Shown piece by piece: positions 1-7,814 of a DNA stretch of 15,297 bases. The first letter of the stretch is position 1; each line of letters starts with the position of its first letter. The position numbers were made by a program, and so were the translations under genes. This stretch comes from Fidelibacterota bacterium UBA1611 (lineage in GTDB: Bacteria; Fidelibacterota; Marinisomatia; Marinisomatales; UBA1611): positions 1 to 15,297 of the forward strand of contig DCMX01000162.1 in assembly GCA_002321855.1 (NCBI GenBank), in the 5' to 3' direction. The notes under the pieces were generated by a model, which was not told where the DNA came from, did no database searches, and saw only the letters and a list, made by a program, of their open reading frames with translations.

Positions 1-411
1 CTGTTCTAAATACCTGGGAATGAAGGTATAATGATCATTTTTGGAGCTCCCTGCAATATTCACAGACCCAAAATTTCTAGCTTCCTTTAGCGCTTTCGAT
101 GACCAAGCTCCAGTATCTATATAATCAGCGGTCTCATGCTCATTCAAAATATTCATAGGAACCATAGAGAACTGTAGCGATGCGCCTCCCTGCAGCCATA
201 GAATCTTGTAACCATCTGGGATATCTAAAAGAGAACAAAGGCGGTCTGTTGTTTCATCGAAAAGTTCCATAACCGGCTTGGATCGGTGGCTCATGGCTAA
301 AAGACTGATACCAGTATTACTGTAGTCCATGGCCGCATCTTTTACCGCAACCAAGACCGGTTGTGCGAGGCAGGCAGGGCCAGCACTAAAATTATAAACT
401 TGACTATCTAT
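1..411 (-). CDS. serC: Phosphoserine aminotransferase, N-terminal part (gene runs off the left edge)
   Basis: SerC is a PLP enzyme converting 3-phosphohydroxypyruvate and glutamate to phosphoserine in serine synthesis (it also serves pyridoxine synthesis in some bacteria). The 137 visible codons give the family signature YNFSAGPA at the N-terminus, then MSHRSK, LWLQGGASLQFSMVPMN and TADYIDTGAWSSKALKEA, which match the SerC phosphate-binding and cofactor regions as I know them. The catalytic lysine lies beyond the window edge. There is no canonical start codon: an in-frame TAG lies at 415-417, and the codon where a SerC should begin is ATA (409-411), followed by DSQVYNF. A GGA lies 8 bases upstream of this ATA and could be a weak ribosome-binding site. 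The first canonical alternatives are TTG (352-354) and ATG (328-330), both of which would delete the conserved SAGP loop. The start is therefore uncertain, but the family assignment is firm. Confidence 0.93.
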   Translation of the reverse strand, partial: MDSQVYNFSAGPACLAQPVLVAVKDAAMDYSNTGISLLAMSHRSKPVMELFDETTDRLCSLLDIPDGYKILWLQGGASLQFSMVPMNILNEHETADYIDTGAWSSKALKEARNFGSVNIAGSSKNDHYTFIPRYLEQ

Positions 412-517
412 GGTCTAATTCCGGAGAAACAAGGCTAAAAGTTATTTAATTGAACAAATGTGAAAAATATAAAAATCCCTGATCCACAGGCGTTTTACGT
501 GAGATGATTTGATCTTG

Positions 518-1513
518 TCAGGGCCTCTCTACAATATATGGTATAGACCATACAGCTGTGTTGAAACCACCATCTTCCACAAAAAGTGTAGCAAGGTCGA
601 CCACATCAAAAAAGGAGCGAAAGACCCTGCGGACCTGTTCCGCACCAGGCCCGTGTACCCTCCAAGAGCCCGTATGTACATTATCATTCACCACAGTATC
701 AAAGAATCGGCCTGTATCATTTAAATGGCGACGGCCTCGATGCTGACCATCACGAGCGTATCGAAACATGCACCACTCACCAACACCAGTAGAATCAATA
801 GCATATTCCGGCCCTTCATTTTCTACGGTCATTCGAATCAATACAGGATTGAAAGCTGTAAAAGTCGGTAGGGATTCGCGGTCAATGAACAGTTCACCAA
901 TGCCATCAGAAGCGAAGGAATAAAGCAGATCGACTTCTGCACCACCATTAAAAGAATAGATATCGATAGTTGCAATAGATACTTTATCACCTGCACCACC
1001 GATCAAAGGTGTCAACGCATCTATTTCCCACCGATGACCATCCGGGTTGCCAGTGTGTTCAACATTTACATAACGGACCAGTCTTGTGAACACAACATTA
1101 AGGTCTTTAGAAAAGCTCATGGAATCAATGGCCTCATGGTTAGAAGTATCAATGGCCTGTACCATAAATACTCCTGTGATATTGTATGTTACGAAACCGA
1201 TGGCCGTGTCCCCATTCACTGTGAACTCAATAGTACGGTCTATGTCATTTATTTGGCGACCAAACCTGATCCGGTATCCTTCCCCATACGAAAGTGTATC
1301 ACCCAGGATCTTTGCTATCCCTCCTGTCTCCAACCCCAACTCAAAATCAAGATCAGCGAGCCCTCCATCATCAAACCCATCCAGACCAACCGCATCATCC
1401 GCATCAAGGATCGCAATTAATTCGTTCTCATCGAATATTATTTCGCTGTCTCCATCCTCACAGGAGAATAGTACCACCAATGATGAAAGTAATATTGAAT
1501 AAATGGGTTTCAT
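518..1513 (-). CDS. Putative lipoprotein of unknown function, last gene of the sigma-factor operon
   Basis: I do not recognise this 331-residue protein. It has a lipoprotein signal peptide: basic start MKPIYS, hydrophobic segment, lipobox LFSC with the lipidated cysteine at about residue 18. The residues after it are acidic (EDGDSE), and residues about 28-62 form an Asp/Gly/Leu-rich low-complexity stretch. The remainder looks like beta-rich exported protein, with no enzymatic motif that I can see. A strong ribosome-binding site (AGAGGAG) precedes the ATG. It starts 21 bases after the Spy-like gene on the same strand, so it is probably co-transcribed with the sigma factor and may be a regulon member or a cell-envelope partner of the module. 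There is no clear terminator in the 106 bases between its stop and serC. Confidence 0.8.
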   Translation of the reverse strand: MKPIYSILLSSLVVLFSCEDGDSEIIFDENELIAILDADDAVGLDGFDDGGLADLDFELGLETGGIAKILGDTLSYGEGYRIRFGRQINDIDRTIEFTVNGDTAIGFVTYNITGVFMVQAIDTSNHEAIDSMSFSKDLNVVFTRLVRYVNVEHTGNPDGHRWEIDALTPLIGGAGDKVSIATIDIYSFNGGAEVDLLYSFASDGIGELFIDRESLPTFTAFNPVLIRMTVENEGPEYAIDSTGVGEWCMFRYARDGQHRGRRHLNDTGRFFDTVVNDNVHTGSWRVHGPGAEQVRRVFRSFFDVVDLATLFVEDGGFNTAVWSIPYIVERP

Positions 1514-1534
1514 TCTCAGGCTCCTCTAATAAAA

Positions 1535-2086
1535 TTAATTCCAGAATCCTCGTCGACCTTGGCCCCGTTTGCGATGGCCTCCCTGTCTTTTTTTCATTTT
1601 CTTTCTATCATTTCCACGTTTTCTTAGTTCACCACCCATTTCCCTAAGCATTTCCTGCTTGAACATTCCCAATATACTCATTTGCAGTGGGTCTAACAAA
1701 TCGTCCATCCCCAGTAAAAAATTTTCTTCCACATCCACCGTCTTCTTCCTTAATACAGTGATCTTTTTAATTGCAGATGTCACTTCCGATTTTGATATTT
1801 TTTCTTCTTCTCCGATCTTTTGTCTCAATCTTTTTCCGATCTCTCTTTGTTCCTTTTGTATATCAGATAGGTTCTTTCTGTGTTCGCGAAAACGTGGGAA
1901 AAATTTCTCTGCCTGGACAGGTTTCAGATCCAATTCTTCTGTTAAACGCCAAACCATCATTGTCTCCATGCGTTCACGACGACCGTGTTCATCGTCTCTC
2001 TCCCATTTTTCATCATCCATAGGATAATGTTCCTGGGCAATCGAGATACTCACTAAGAGAGTATATGTTATGAATAACGTTCTCAT
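1535..2086 (-). CDS. Secreted Spy/CpxP-like periplasmic protein with a basic C-terminal tail
   Basis: This 183-residue protein starts with a short signal peptide (residues 1-18, likely cleaved after the SISIA segment). The mature part is mostly charged helix, with two spaced LTxxQ-like elements: LDLKPVQ near residues 52-58 and LDPLQ near 131-135. That pattern is typical of the Spy/CpxP/CnrX group of helical periplasmic stress or metal sensors and chaperones. Residues from about 150 to the end are unusually rich in Lys/Arg (about 14 in 33). Its ATG overlaps the stop of the anti-sigma gene (ATGA), and an AGGAG ribosome-binding site lies inside that gene, so translation is coupled. In known sigma-factor modules such as CnrYXH, a protein of this kind senses the periplasm and controls the anti-sigma factor. 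That role here is inference from fold-like pattern and gene order. Confidence 0.72.
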   Translation of the reverse strand: MRTLFITYTLLVSISIAQEHYPMDDEKWERDDEHGRRERMETMMVWRLTEELDLKPVQAEKFFPRFREHRKNLSDIQKEQREIGKRLRQKIGEEEKISKSEVTSAIKKITVLRKKTVDVEENFLLGMDDLLDPLQMSILGMFKQEMLREMGGELRKRGNDRKKMKKRQGGHRKRGQGRRGFWN

Positions 2087-2505
2087 AATGTCTCCTCATG
2101 TTTTATATCATTGTCATTATAAATATCGTGTATAAGGTCTAATGTTTCCCAAAGGTCATCCTCTTCAAGAAGAAATAGTGTAAGGTCAGCTATATAATCG
2201 TCACTACTACTGGTATCATGGTCCATGTTTATTGACCAAAGATCTGTCTGAAAAATTTCAGCTGGATCATCATTCCCAGTCATATACATAATCTCATATT
2301 GGACCGGTTCAAACTGCAGAACGGTAAAATACCCTAATACGGCTACTACCAATACAGCCGCAAAGCCTGAGAGCAACCTATATCGCTTGAGCTCTTTTTC
2401 CTTCTTCCGCCCGTGAAAACCGGCCAAGAAAAGATCAGCATCAGGGACCGGTGAATCATCCTGACGGTACCGATCAATAAGCTTTTCTTCAAACTGATCC
2501 ATCAT
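2083..2505 (-). CDS. Putative single-pass anti-sigma factor
   Basis: This 140-residue protein has a cytoplasmic N-terminal part (residues 1-42, charged, with the basic patch GRKKEKELKRYR), one clear membrane helix (about 44-64) and an acidic periplasmic C-terminal part. No zinc-binding HxxxCxxC anti-sigma motif is present, so it does not belong to the ZAS class. The gene starts 17 bases inside the end of the sigma factor gene (two adjacent ATGs at 2500-2505). It overlaps the Spy-like gene by four bases at its other end. Sequence similarity to known anti-sigma families is not evident to me. The call rests on position after an ECF sigma factor and on topology, as with CnrY-type short anti-sigma proteins. 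Confidence 0.62.
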   Translation of the reverse strand: MMDQFEEKLIDRYRQDDSPVPDADLFLAGFHGRKKEKELKRYRLLSGFAAVLVVAVLGYFTVLQFEPVQYEIMYMTGNDDPAEIFQTDLWSINMDHDTSSSDDYIADLTLFLLEEDDLWETLDLIHDIYNDNDIKHEETL

Positions 2506-3019
2506 TTAACCAATCTTTTAACTTTGTTACGGCGTGATGATAATTTACCTTAGCCGATCCTTCGGTCATACCAGTGATATCGGCGATCTCCTTGTAGGAT
2601 AGTTGCTGTGTGATTCGCATTATGACCACCATACGTTGTTTTTTAGGGAGCCTGGTGATAGCATCATGGAGCTCCTTCCGGGCCCACTCTTTTTCAGATG
2701 AATGGTCGGTCTCTCCGCGCTCCGGCACTTGGTCCAAATGGAGTAAATTCTTCCACTTATTCCGCGAGATCCATGAGCTCGCAGTATTGATATTGATCCT
2801 GTACAAATAGGTTGTAAATGCAGATTCAAAGCGAAAATTATTAAGGTACTTATATAGTTTGAGGAAAACGTCCTGGGATAGATCTTCCGCAGCCATTTCA
2901 TCCCTGGTAACATTGAAGAAAAATCCAAACACTGTGGGCAGATGCCGTTTGACCAGTTCATCGAAGGCTCCTTCTTGCCCTCTCTGAAACTGTTGAATGA
3001 GTTCGTGGTCATTTTGCAT
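2489..3019 (-). CDS. ECF-type RNA polymerase sigma factor (sigma-70 family)
   Basis: This 176-residue protein has the two-domain ECF layout. Region 2 includes RDEMAAEDLSQDVFLKLYKYL, then the FRFESAFTTYLYRININTA stretch that contacts the -10 element. A short linker is followed by region 4, with LPKKQRMVVIMR and the helix-turn-helix YKEIADITGMTEGSAKVNYH. I prefer the ATG at 3017-3019: it has a GGGAA ribosome-binding site a few bases upstream and begins just before the conserved N-terminus. The open frame could extend to a TTG at 3079, but those 20 residues look unlike an ECF N-terminus. It is the first gene of an operon with an anti-sigma-like gene, a Spy-like gene and a lipoprotein gene. Such sigma factors usually drive their own operon, although I could not define a promoter with confidence. 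Confidence 0.93.
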   Translation of the reverse strand: MQNDHELIQQFQRGQEGAFDELVKRHLPTVFGFFFNVTRDEMAAEDLSQDVFLKLYKYLNNFRFESAFTTYLYRININTASSWISRNKWKNLLHLDQVPERGETDHSSEKEWARKELHDAITRLPKKQRMVVIMRITQQLSYKEIADITGMTEGSAKVNYHHAVTKLKDWLNDGSV

Positions 3020-3150
3020 ATCATTTCCCACTTTAAGACACAATAAGCTACCTAAGGTTAAAAAACTTTTTTTGTTCAAACCATTGGCATTTTTCCCATG
3101 GAGAATAGTGATTATCTTTTGTCAGGAGTTTTATTATTTATTTATTACCT
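3020..3150. promoter_or_regulatory. Divergent intergenic region between the ECF sigma gene and the helicase-nuclease gene
   Basis: These 131 bases must carry the start signals for both the leftward sigma operon and the rightward helicase gene. An A-tract/T-tract inverted repeat (AAAAAA followed by TTTTTTT) lies near 3060-3073. A TTGGCA hexamer follows at about 3085-3090 on the plus strand, but no convincing -10 partner is visible. I cannot assign a transcription start for either direction. Confidence 0.4.
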
Positions 3151-6100
3151 ATGGCGTTATCAAGATCACAACCCACCCCAAACCCTGCTCAAGGATCTGC
3201 AATTATTCATTCACCCAGCCCATTAATGATCCTTGCTGGAGCAGGAACCGGGAAAACGTTCACACTCCTAAGAAGGATCAGCCACCAGATCGAAACTGGA
3301 AAAATGTCTGCAGACAATATTGTCCTGCTTACTTTTACGGAGCGTGCCACCATTGAAGCCAAGGAAAAAATTCTTAATATCATAGGATCAAAAGGTTCTG
3401 ATATCGTTGTGAGCACCTTTCATGGATTTTGCCACAGTATACTTCGAGAATTTGGTCCCAGTGAAATAACAGATTGGGTTCTTTGGCAAGACAGCGATAT
3501 CATACATTATTTTATAGACCATTTTGATGAACTGGATGAGCTTTCATCACGCACTTTCAAGACCGACCCTGTCGTAGCTATCACAACTGCTTTCATTCCA
3601 TTTTTCTCTCGGCTGAAGGATGAACTTATCACTCCTGAATATCTGGAAAAATATTATGCACCAAAAGAGTGGTCACGGGAATGGGTCTCGGACAATTTTC
3701 CTGCACTCCATGCTGGAACGAATAAAGAAGAAGCAGCATTGCAACTTCAGGATCTGATCCAGGTATACCATTGGTTCCAATCTGTAAAGGCTCGCGAAAA
3801 AGCCTTGGACTTTGGAGACATGCTTTTGCACTGTTATACCCTGCTCCACGGTAACCCTGTTGTTCTTAAAAAAGTACAAAATAGGTATCGGCATTTTTTT
3901 ATCGATGAGTACCAGGATAACAATTTCGCATTGAACAAGATCATCAACCTGATCTCAGCCAGATATCAAAGCATTACGGTTGTTGGTGATGAGGATCAGT
4001 GTATATACAGTTTCAGAGGAGCAAACTATTATAATATCCAGGATTTCATTGGCCGATACGGAAACCACCCTGACTTCTCCGTAATCAAGCTGGAAGAAAA
4101 CCGACGCTCCACACAGGAGATCCTATCCCTCGCAAATGCATCGATCATAAATAATACAAAGCGGAACCTCAAAATATTAGAAACGCCTAAGACCAACCCA
4201 AAACACGGCCCAATACCGATATGGACCATAGCAGAGAGCAGGGATACAAAGATCGAAGTTCCAACTCTAATTAAAAAATTAACGGAATCAGGAAAAACAA
4301 TGTACGGTGATATAGCAGTTATCTGCCGGTCCTGGACCAATGTTAAGGATATAGCCAAGGCTCTGGCTCAAAAAGGTGTCCCAGCTGACCTACATATTGA
4401 GAAGTTTTTTCATGTTCCAATAGTTAAGAATGTTCTCGCCTGGGCTCATTTAATTCAAGGAGATGACCGGTCACAACAGGCATTATACAGGGTCCTGGTA
4501 CAAACGATAGGCGAATCACAGACCCGTTCATTTTTCTCTATTACGAAAAAGCTTAATACACATGAAAAAATTTTGAGACTAAGAGAAACAATCGAAAATG
4601 ACGCAACTGATCTTTTGGATGATAGACCCCTGGAAAACATGCTGGAATCACATCAGCACCTAACCAACAAATTAAAACAAAAACAAAACGCTGCAGAGTT
4701 GGTCTGGGGAATTTTGACCGTTTTAAAAAAGTCTGAACCAATGAAAGATATGAGAAATTCATACCGTTATGCTGAGCGACTGAACCTTGCCAATATGGGT
4801 AAACTTTTGACCTTGGTAGAAAAATTTGTAAACCTTCGCCCTGAAAAACAAGGGTCTCTAAGAAGATGGCTAAGATATCTGGATGCCCTCGAAATGAGCG
4901 GGAATATTCCTGCACAACAGCCAGACCTCCCTAACCGGCGGCTTGCGGTTCAGATACTTACTGTTCACCAGAGCAAGGGGTTACAATTTCCTGTTGTTAT
5001 AATACCATTTCTTCGCCAAAATACTTTTCCTATGTCCTTTAAGAGGCACACAATGGTGGACCGCTTACCCGAATCATGGATGAAATGGGGACAAGATAGA
5101 TCTGGGGCCGTGGTTGATCATTTCGAAGAAGAAAGGCGGGTGTTCTATGTAGCATGTACACGGGCAGAAAATGAATTATACTTATTTGGACCAAAAAGGT
5201 CCCAATCAGATTTTTCTAAGGAATTAGAAACAATAAAACCGAAAGTTATGGAGAGCTTTACCATGGAGATCGAAACTCACAATAAGAATGAGGAAGTACC
5301 TGAAAGTCTACAACAAATGATGACAGATCTGAACCGTGAAATTTCCGCAGGTGAGTTTGAGAATGCCCGAGTGCTTCTCGATATGATGGAATCAGTCGAA
5401 CATAAATCTATCTCACCCAAGACATTGAGCAGAAATAGGGATGTGATTCATGAGAATCTAATCACCCTCTCATCAACTAATATTGGAGATTATCAGGACT
5501 GTCCTTTAAAATATCGTTTGAAGCACCAGGACAAGGTCCCGGAACAGAAAACCCAGTCAACCCTTGAATTTGGTAAGATCATGCATGATATACTCTTTGA
5601 CTTTCATGGATTGGATGCCATTGATCAAACATGGGATAATCTTATGGAATTATTTAACAAACACTGGCGCCAGGACGCGTTTGAATATCGACAGCGGGAA
5701 AACGAATTTAACCAACAGGGTAGGGAATTGCTCCAAGATTACTTCAACCATAATCAGGAACAACGTCCGGTCGTGGTTGGAAGAGAGAAAAAATTCAAAT
5801 TCGACCTTCCAGAAATCGGTGTACGCATCACTGGGAAGATAGACCGCATAGATCGTGATGGTGAATTTCTCCGTGTGGTGGATTACAAGACCAGTAGAAA
5901 AAAAGGGAAAGCCAAAGAAAGCCTTCAAATGGCACTCTATACTGAGGCCCTTTCACGCGATGCTGTGGACGACATTCAGGGGGAGCCAGGGTCTGCGGTC
6001 CTGCATTTTCTCCGACACGGGGATGATCCAGAATCCATTCATACTTTCTCAGAAAAAGAATTATCTGACCAACAAGAGAAGATCTCTAAAGTGACACAGG

Positions 6101-6198
6101 GGATACGAGAACGGAACTTCGAACCAAGCCCTAATGAATATGGAGTTTGCAAGTGGTGTGACTATAAGGATTTTATCTGTCCAGCCTGGGAAGAATGA
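3151..6198 (+). CDS. UvrD/AddA-type superfamily 1 helicase fused to an iron-sulfur PD-(D/E)XK nuclease
   Basis: This 1015-residue protein probably unwinds and cuts DNA ends in recombinational repair. The N-terminal motor shows the UvrD motif set in order: Q-like motif PNPAQ (about 9-13), Walker A AGAGTGKT (29-36), Ia TFTERAT (61-67), Walker B IDEYQD (251-256), III GDEDQCIYSFRGA (279-291), IV ENRRS (316-320), V LTVHQSKGLQF (603-613), VI VFYVACTRAE (664-673). The C-terminal nuclease shows GKIMH (808-812), GKIDRID (895-901), VDYKTS (910-915) and QMALY (926-930). Four cysteines (784, 1000, 1003, 1010) fit the split iron-sulfur cluster of AddB/Cas4-like nucleases. The architecture resembles each subunit of mycobacterial AdnAB. 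No partner subunit is present next to it. The ATG at 3151 has only a distant AGGAG (about 22 bases upstream). The gene ends three bases before the stop of a convergent lipoprotein gene, with no terminator between. Confidence 0.93.
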   Translation: MALSRSQPTPNPAQGSAIIHSPSPLMILAGAGTGKTFTLLRRISHQIETGKMSADNIVLLTFTERATIEAKEKILNIIGSKGSDIVVSTFHGFCHSILREFGPSEITDWVLWQDSDIIHYFIDHFDELDELSSRTFKTDPVVAITTAFIPFFSRLKDELITPEYLEKYYAPKEWSREWVSDNFPALHAGTNKEEAALQLQDLIQVYHWFQSVKAREKALDFGDMLLHCYTLLHGNPVVLKKVQNRYRHFFIDEYQDNNFALNKIINLISARYQSITVVGDEDQCIYSFRGANYYNIQDFIGRYGNHPDFSVIKLEENRRSTQEILSLANASIINNTKRNLKILETPKTNPKHGPIPIWTIAESRDTKIEVPTLIKKLTESGKTMYGDIAVICRSWTNVKDIAKALAQKGVPADLHIEKFFHVPIVKNVLAWAHLIQGDDRSQQALYRVLVQTIGESQTRSFFSITKKLNTHEKILRLRETIENDATDLLDDRPLENMLESHQHLTNKLKQKQNAAELVWGILTVLKKSEPMKDMRNSYRYAERLNLANMGKLLTLVEKFVNLRPEKQGSLRRWLRYLDALEMSGNIPAQQPDLPNRRLAVQILTVHQSKGLQFPVVIIPFLRQNTFPMSFKRHTMVDRLPESWMKWGQDRSGAVVDHFEEERRVFYVACTRAENELYLFGPKRSQSDFSKELETIKPKVMESFTMEIETHNKNEEVPESLQQMMTDLNREISAGEFENARVLLDMMESVEHKSISPKTLSRNRDVIHENLITLSSTNIGDYQDCPLKYRLKHQDKVPEQKTQSTLEFGKIMHDILFDFHGLDAIDQTWDNLMELFNKHWRQDAFEYRQRENEFNQQGRELLQDYFNHNQEQRPVVVGREKKFKFDLPEIGVRITGKIDRIDRDGEFLRVVDYKTSRKKGKAKESLQMALYTEALSRDAVDDIQGEPGSAVLHFLRHGDDPESIHTFSEKELSDQQEKISKVTQGIRERNFEPSPNEYGVCKWCDYKDFICPAWEE

Positions 6199-6201
6199 GA
6201 T

Positions 6202-6696
6202 TTACTGCCGCAGGATCTGGAAATCGACCAATCCGCTAAACTCTGATCCAACAAATTCCATTCTGTGCGGATTCCCAGTGAATAATACAGAATCTTCACT
6301 AAAAGCAGTAATATTTGTATTGACCAGAAAATCCAACATAGTGGCAACATTATCATTATAAAGCCGAATAAATGTTGAGTCACTGGCCTGACCTGAATAA
6401 TCTTTTACAACTAAAGATGTATTCAAAAGATTCATATTAGTAGATGAAAATTCAAGATCATAGCTTATAGAGTCAGTATAGTCTTCAGCCCTGAGAGAGA
6501 AAGAAAAAAAATCTGGTTCATTGATTATTGCTGGAATATTCTCAAGGAGCCCATCATTGTATTCCGGTGGCTCAACACAACCACTCGTAAAAAAAAGAAA
6601 TGATGTCAACACGAATAACCTATTATGATAAAATAGTGCATCTAAGAATTTTTTACCCTTAGATAATATTCGACCGATATGAAAAATGACCAACAT
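6202..6696 (-). CDS. Small putative lipoprotein, last gene of the tldDE-rmuC operon
   Basis: I do not recognise this 164-residue protein. A hydrophobic run LFVLTSFLFF followed by the lipobox TSGC (cysteine at about residue 40) marks it as a lipoprotein. The mature part is short, with Asp/Ser/Asn-rich strands and no known motif. The start is uncertain. The ATG at 6696 gives an unusually long n-region of about 26 residues and has an AGG directly adjacent. A GTG at 6610-6612, with AGG six bases upstream, would give a very short signal peptide without a basic residue. It begins five bases after the rmuC stop, so it is co-transcribed with rmuC. It converges with the helicase gene. Confidence 0.68.
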   Translation of the reverse strand: MLVIFHIGRILSKGKKFLDALFYHNRLFVLTSFLFFTSGCVEPPEYNDGLLENIPAIINEPDFFSFSLRAEDYTDSISYDLEFSSTNMNLLNTSLVVKDYSGQASDSTFIRLYNDNVATMLDFLVNTNITAFSEDSVLFTGNPHRMEFVGSEFSGLVDFQILRQ

Positions 6697-6701
6697 CCTC
6701 T

Positions 6702-7793
6702 TTATTCTTCCAATTCATCCACTTCGGAGCGATGTCCCAATTGTAATTCAGAGATCTTCTCCATTGGTCTTTCTAAAGCCCGTAAGCGCGTTCCTTTTAA
6801 GTCTTCATAGTGCGTTGTCAGTGTCCCCAATGTTTTTCCTAACGATTCCAATTTTTCTAAAAACTTCACCCATTGTTTACTGAATACTCCAACCAGCACT
6901 TGCATCTCCCCTGCTTTCTGTTCCATGGCAAAATTGCTGACTGCCTGACGCACCAGGGACAGGATCGCATACAAGGTAATTGGTGAACAAAGCATGATCT
7001 TTCTTTCCAGAGAAAAATCGATCAATCCATGATCTTCCTGGTTTAAAAACGCATAGATACTTTCGTTAGGAATAAATAGCAAAACATAGTCTACGGTTCC
7101 ACTTTCCGGGTCCACGTACGATCGCTTTGCAACTTCTTTGACCCTCTCTCTGACATCCTTTAAAAACGCTTTTTTCTCTGATTCTTTATCCGACTCGCTT
7201 TCAGATGCCAGATATTTCTCATAGTGAACCAGCGGAAACTTTACATCCATATTAATGGATTTTTCTTCCGGAAGAAAAAAGGTGAAATCGGGCCTATCGG
7301 AACCAGCCTGTGTCTGTTTATTATAATTAATCCCCTCCGATAGCCCAAGAAAATTCAAAATATCTTCTACCATTCTCTCACCCCATTGACCCCGCGCTTG
7401 GGAGCTCGATAAGATCTGACGCAACTGGGAAGTGGTGTCTGATAGTTGTCCTACACTTTTTCTTGATTCTTCCATCTGGGATCTCAGTGCCACAGTATTA
7501 TCTGACAGATCTTTCAGGTCTGATTTCATCTCTTTTAAAGTGGAATCAATGAGCTCTTTTTTCTTCCCCAATTTTTCATCTGAAGATCTTAAAAGATCAT
7601 TGAATCTGGTCTCAGCAAGTTTCAGGAACGACTCCAGGTTAGCATCCAATGCCTGTTTTGATAGGTCACCAAACACTGATTTCAAGCTATCATTATTATG
7701 TGCGGTGGCATCTAATTCTTTCTGACGCACGAACCAGATCAAAACACCTCCAGCTATAAAACCAATAAGAAATAGAAATATTTCAGTTCCCAT
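6702..7793 (-). CDS. rmuC: DNA recombination protein RmuC
   Basis: RmuC proteins are membrane-anchored, coiled-coil proteins with a nuclease-like core that limit DNA inversion and rearrangement; their biochemical activity is poorly known. This 363-residue copy has an N-terminal membrane anchor (about residues 4-21), then a long coiled-coil region (about 25-130). The conserved core follows, with GQWGERMVEDIL (135-146), RPDFTFFLP (167-175) and MDVKFPLVHYEKYL (182-195), the PD-(D/E)XK-like triad region of the family. Length is somewhat short relative to the E. coli protein but covers the full core. A GGGTA ribosome-binding site precedes the ATG. It lies 21 bases downstream of tldE, in the same operon, and its stop is five bases before the next lipoprotein gene. 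Confidence 0.93.
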   Translation of the reverse strand: MGTEIFLFLIGFIAGGVLIWFVRQKELDATAHNNDSLKSVFGDLSKQALDANLESFLKLAETRFNDLLRSSDEKLGKKKELIDSTLKEMKSDLKDLSDNTVALRSQMEESRKSVGQLSDTTSQLRQILSSSQARGQWGERMVEDILNFLGLSEGINYNKQTQAGSDRPDFTFFLPEEKSINMDVKFPLVHYEKYLASESESDKESEKKAFLKDVRERVKEVAKRSYVDPESGTVDYVLLFIPNESIYAFLNQEDHGLIDFSLERKIMLCSPITLYAILSLVRQAVSNFAMEQKAGEMQVLVGVFSKQWVKFLEKLESLGKTLGTLTTHYEDLKGTRLRALERPMEKISELQLGHRSEVDELEE

Positions 7794-7814
7794 GAGTACC
7801 CGTTATTATTGTCT

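Noticed and set aside
558..1502. Plus-strand open frames opposite the lipoprotein gene
   Set aside because: They lack ribosome-binding sites and protein-like composition, while the minus-strand frame has a signal peptide, lipobox and strong ribosome-binding site.
1569..2027. Plus-strand Phe/Ser/Cys-rich open frame opposite the Spy-like gene
   Set aside because: Its composition is the mirror of a Lys/Glu-rich helical gene on the other strand, which has coupled translation with its neighbours.
3020..3079. N-terminal extension of the ECF sigma factor to a TTG at 3079
   Set aside because: The extra 20 residues do not look like an ECF N-terminus, and the ATG at 3017-3019 has a GGGAA ribosome-binding site.
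3084..3102. TTGGCATTTTTCCCAT as a second sigma-54 promoter, before the helicase gene
   Set aside because: It has the -24-like TGGCA but lacks TTGC at the -12 position; only the element at 12030-12045 has both halves at the right spacing.
5490..6198. Cas4 and hence a CRISPR-linked locus, suggested by the iron-sulfur nuclease domain
   Set aside because: The nuclease is part of a UvrD-type helicase chain, and there is no repeat array or other cas gene in the window.
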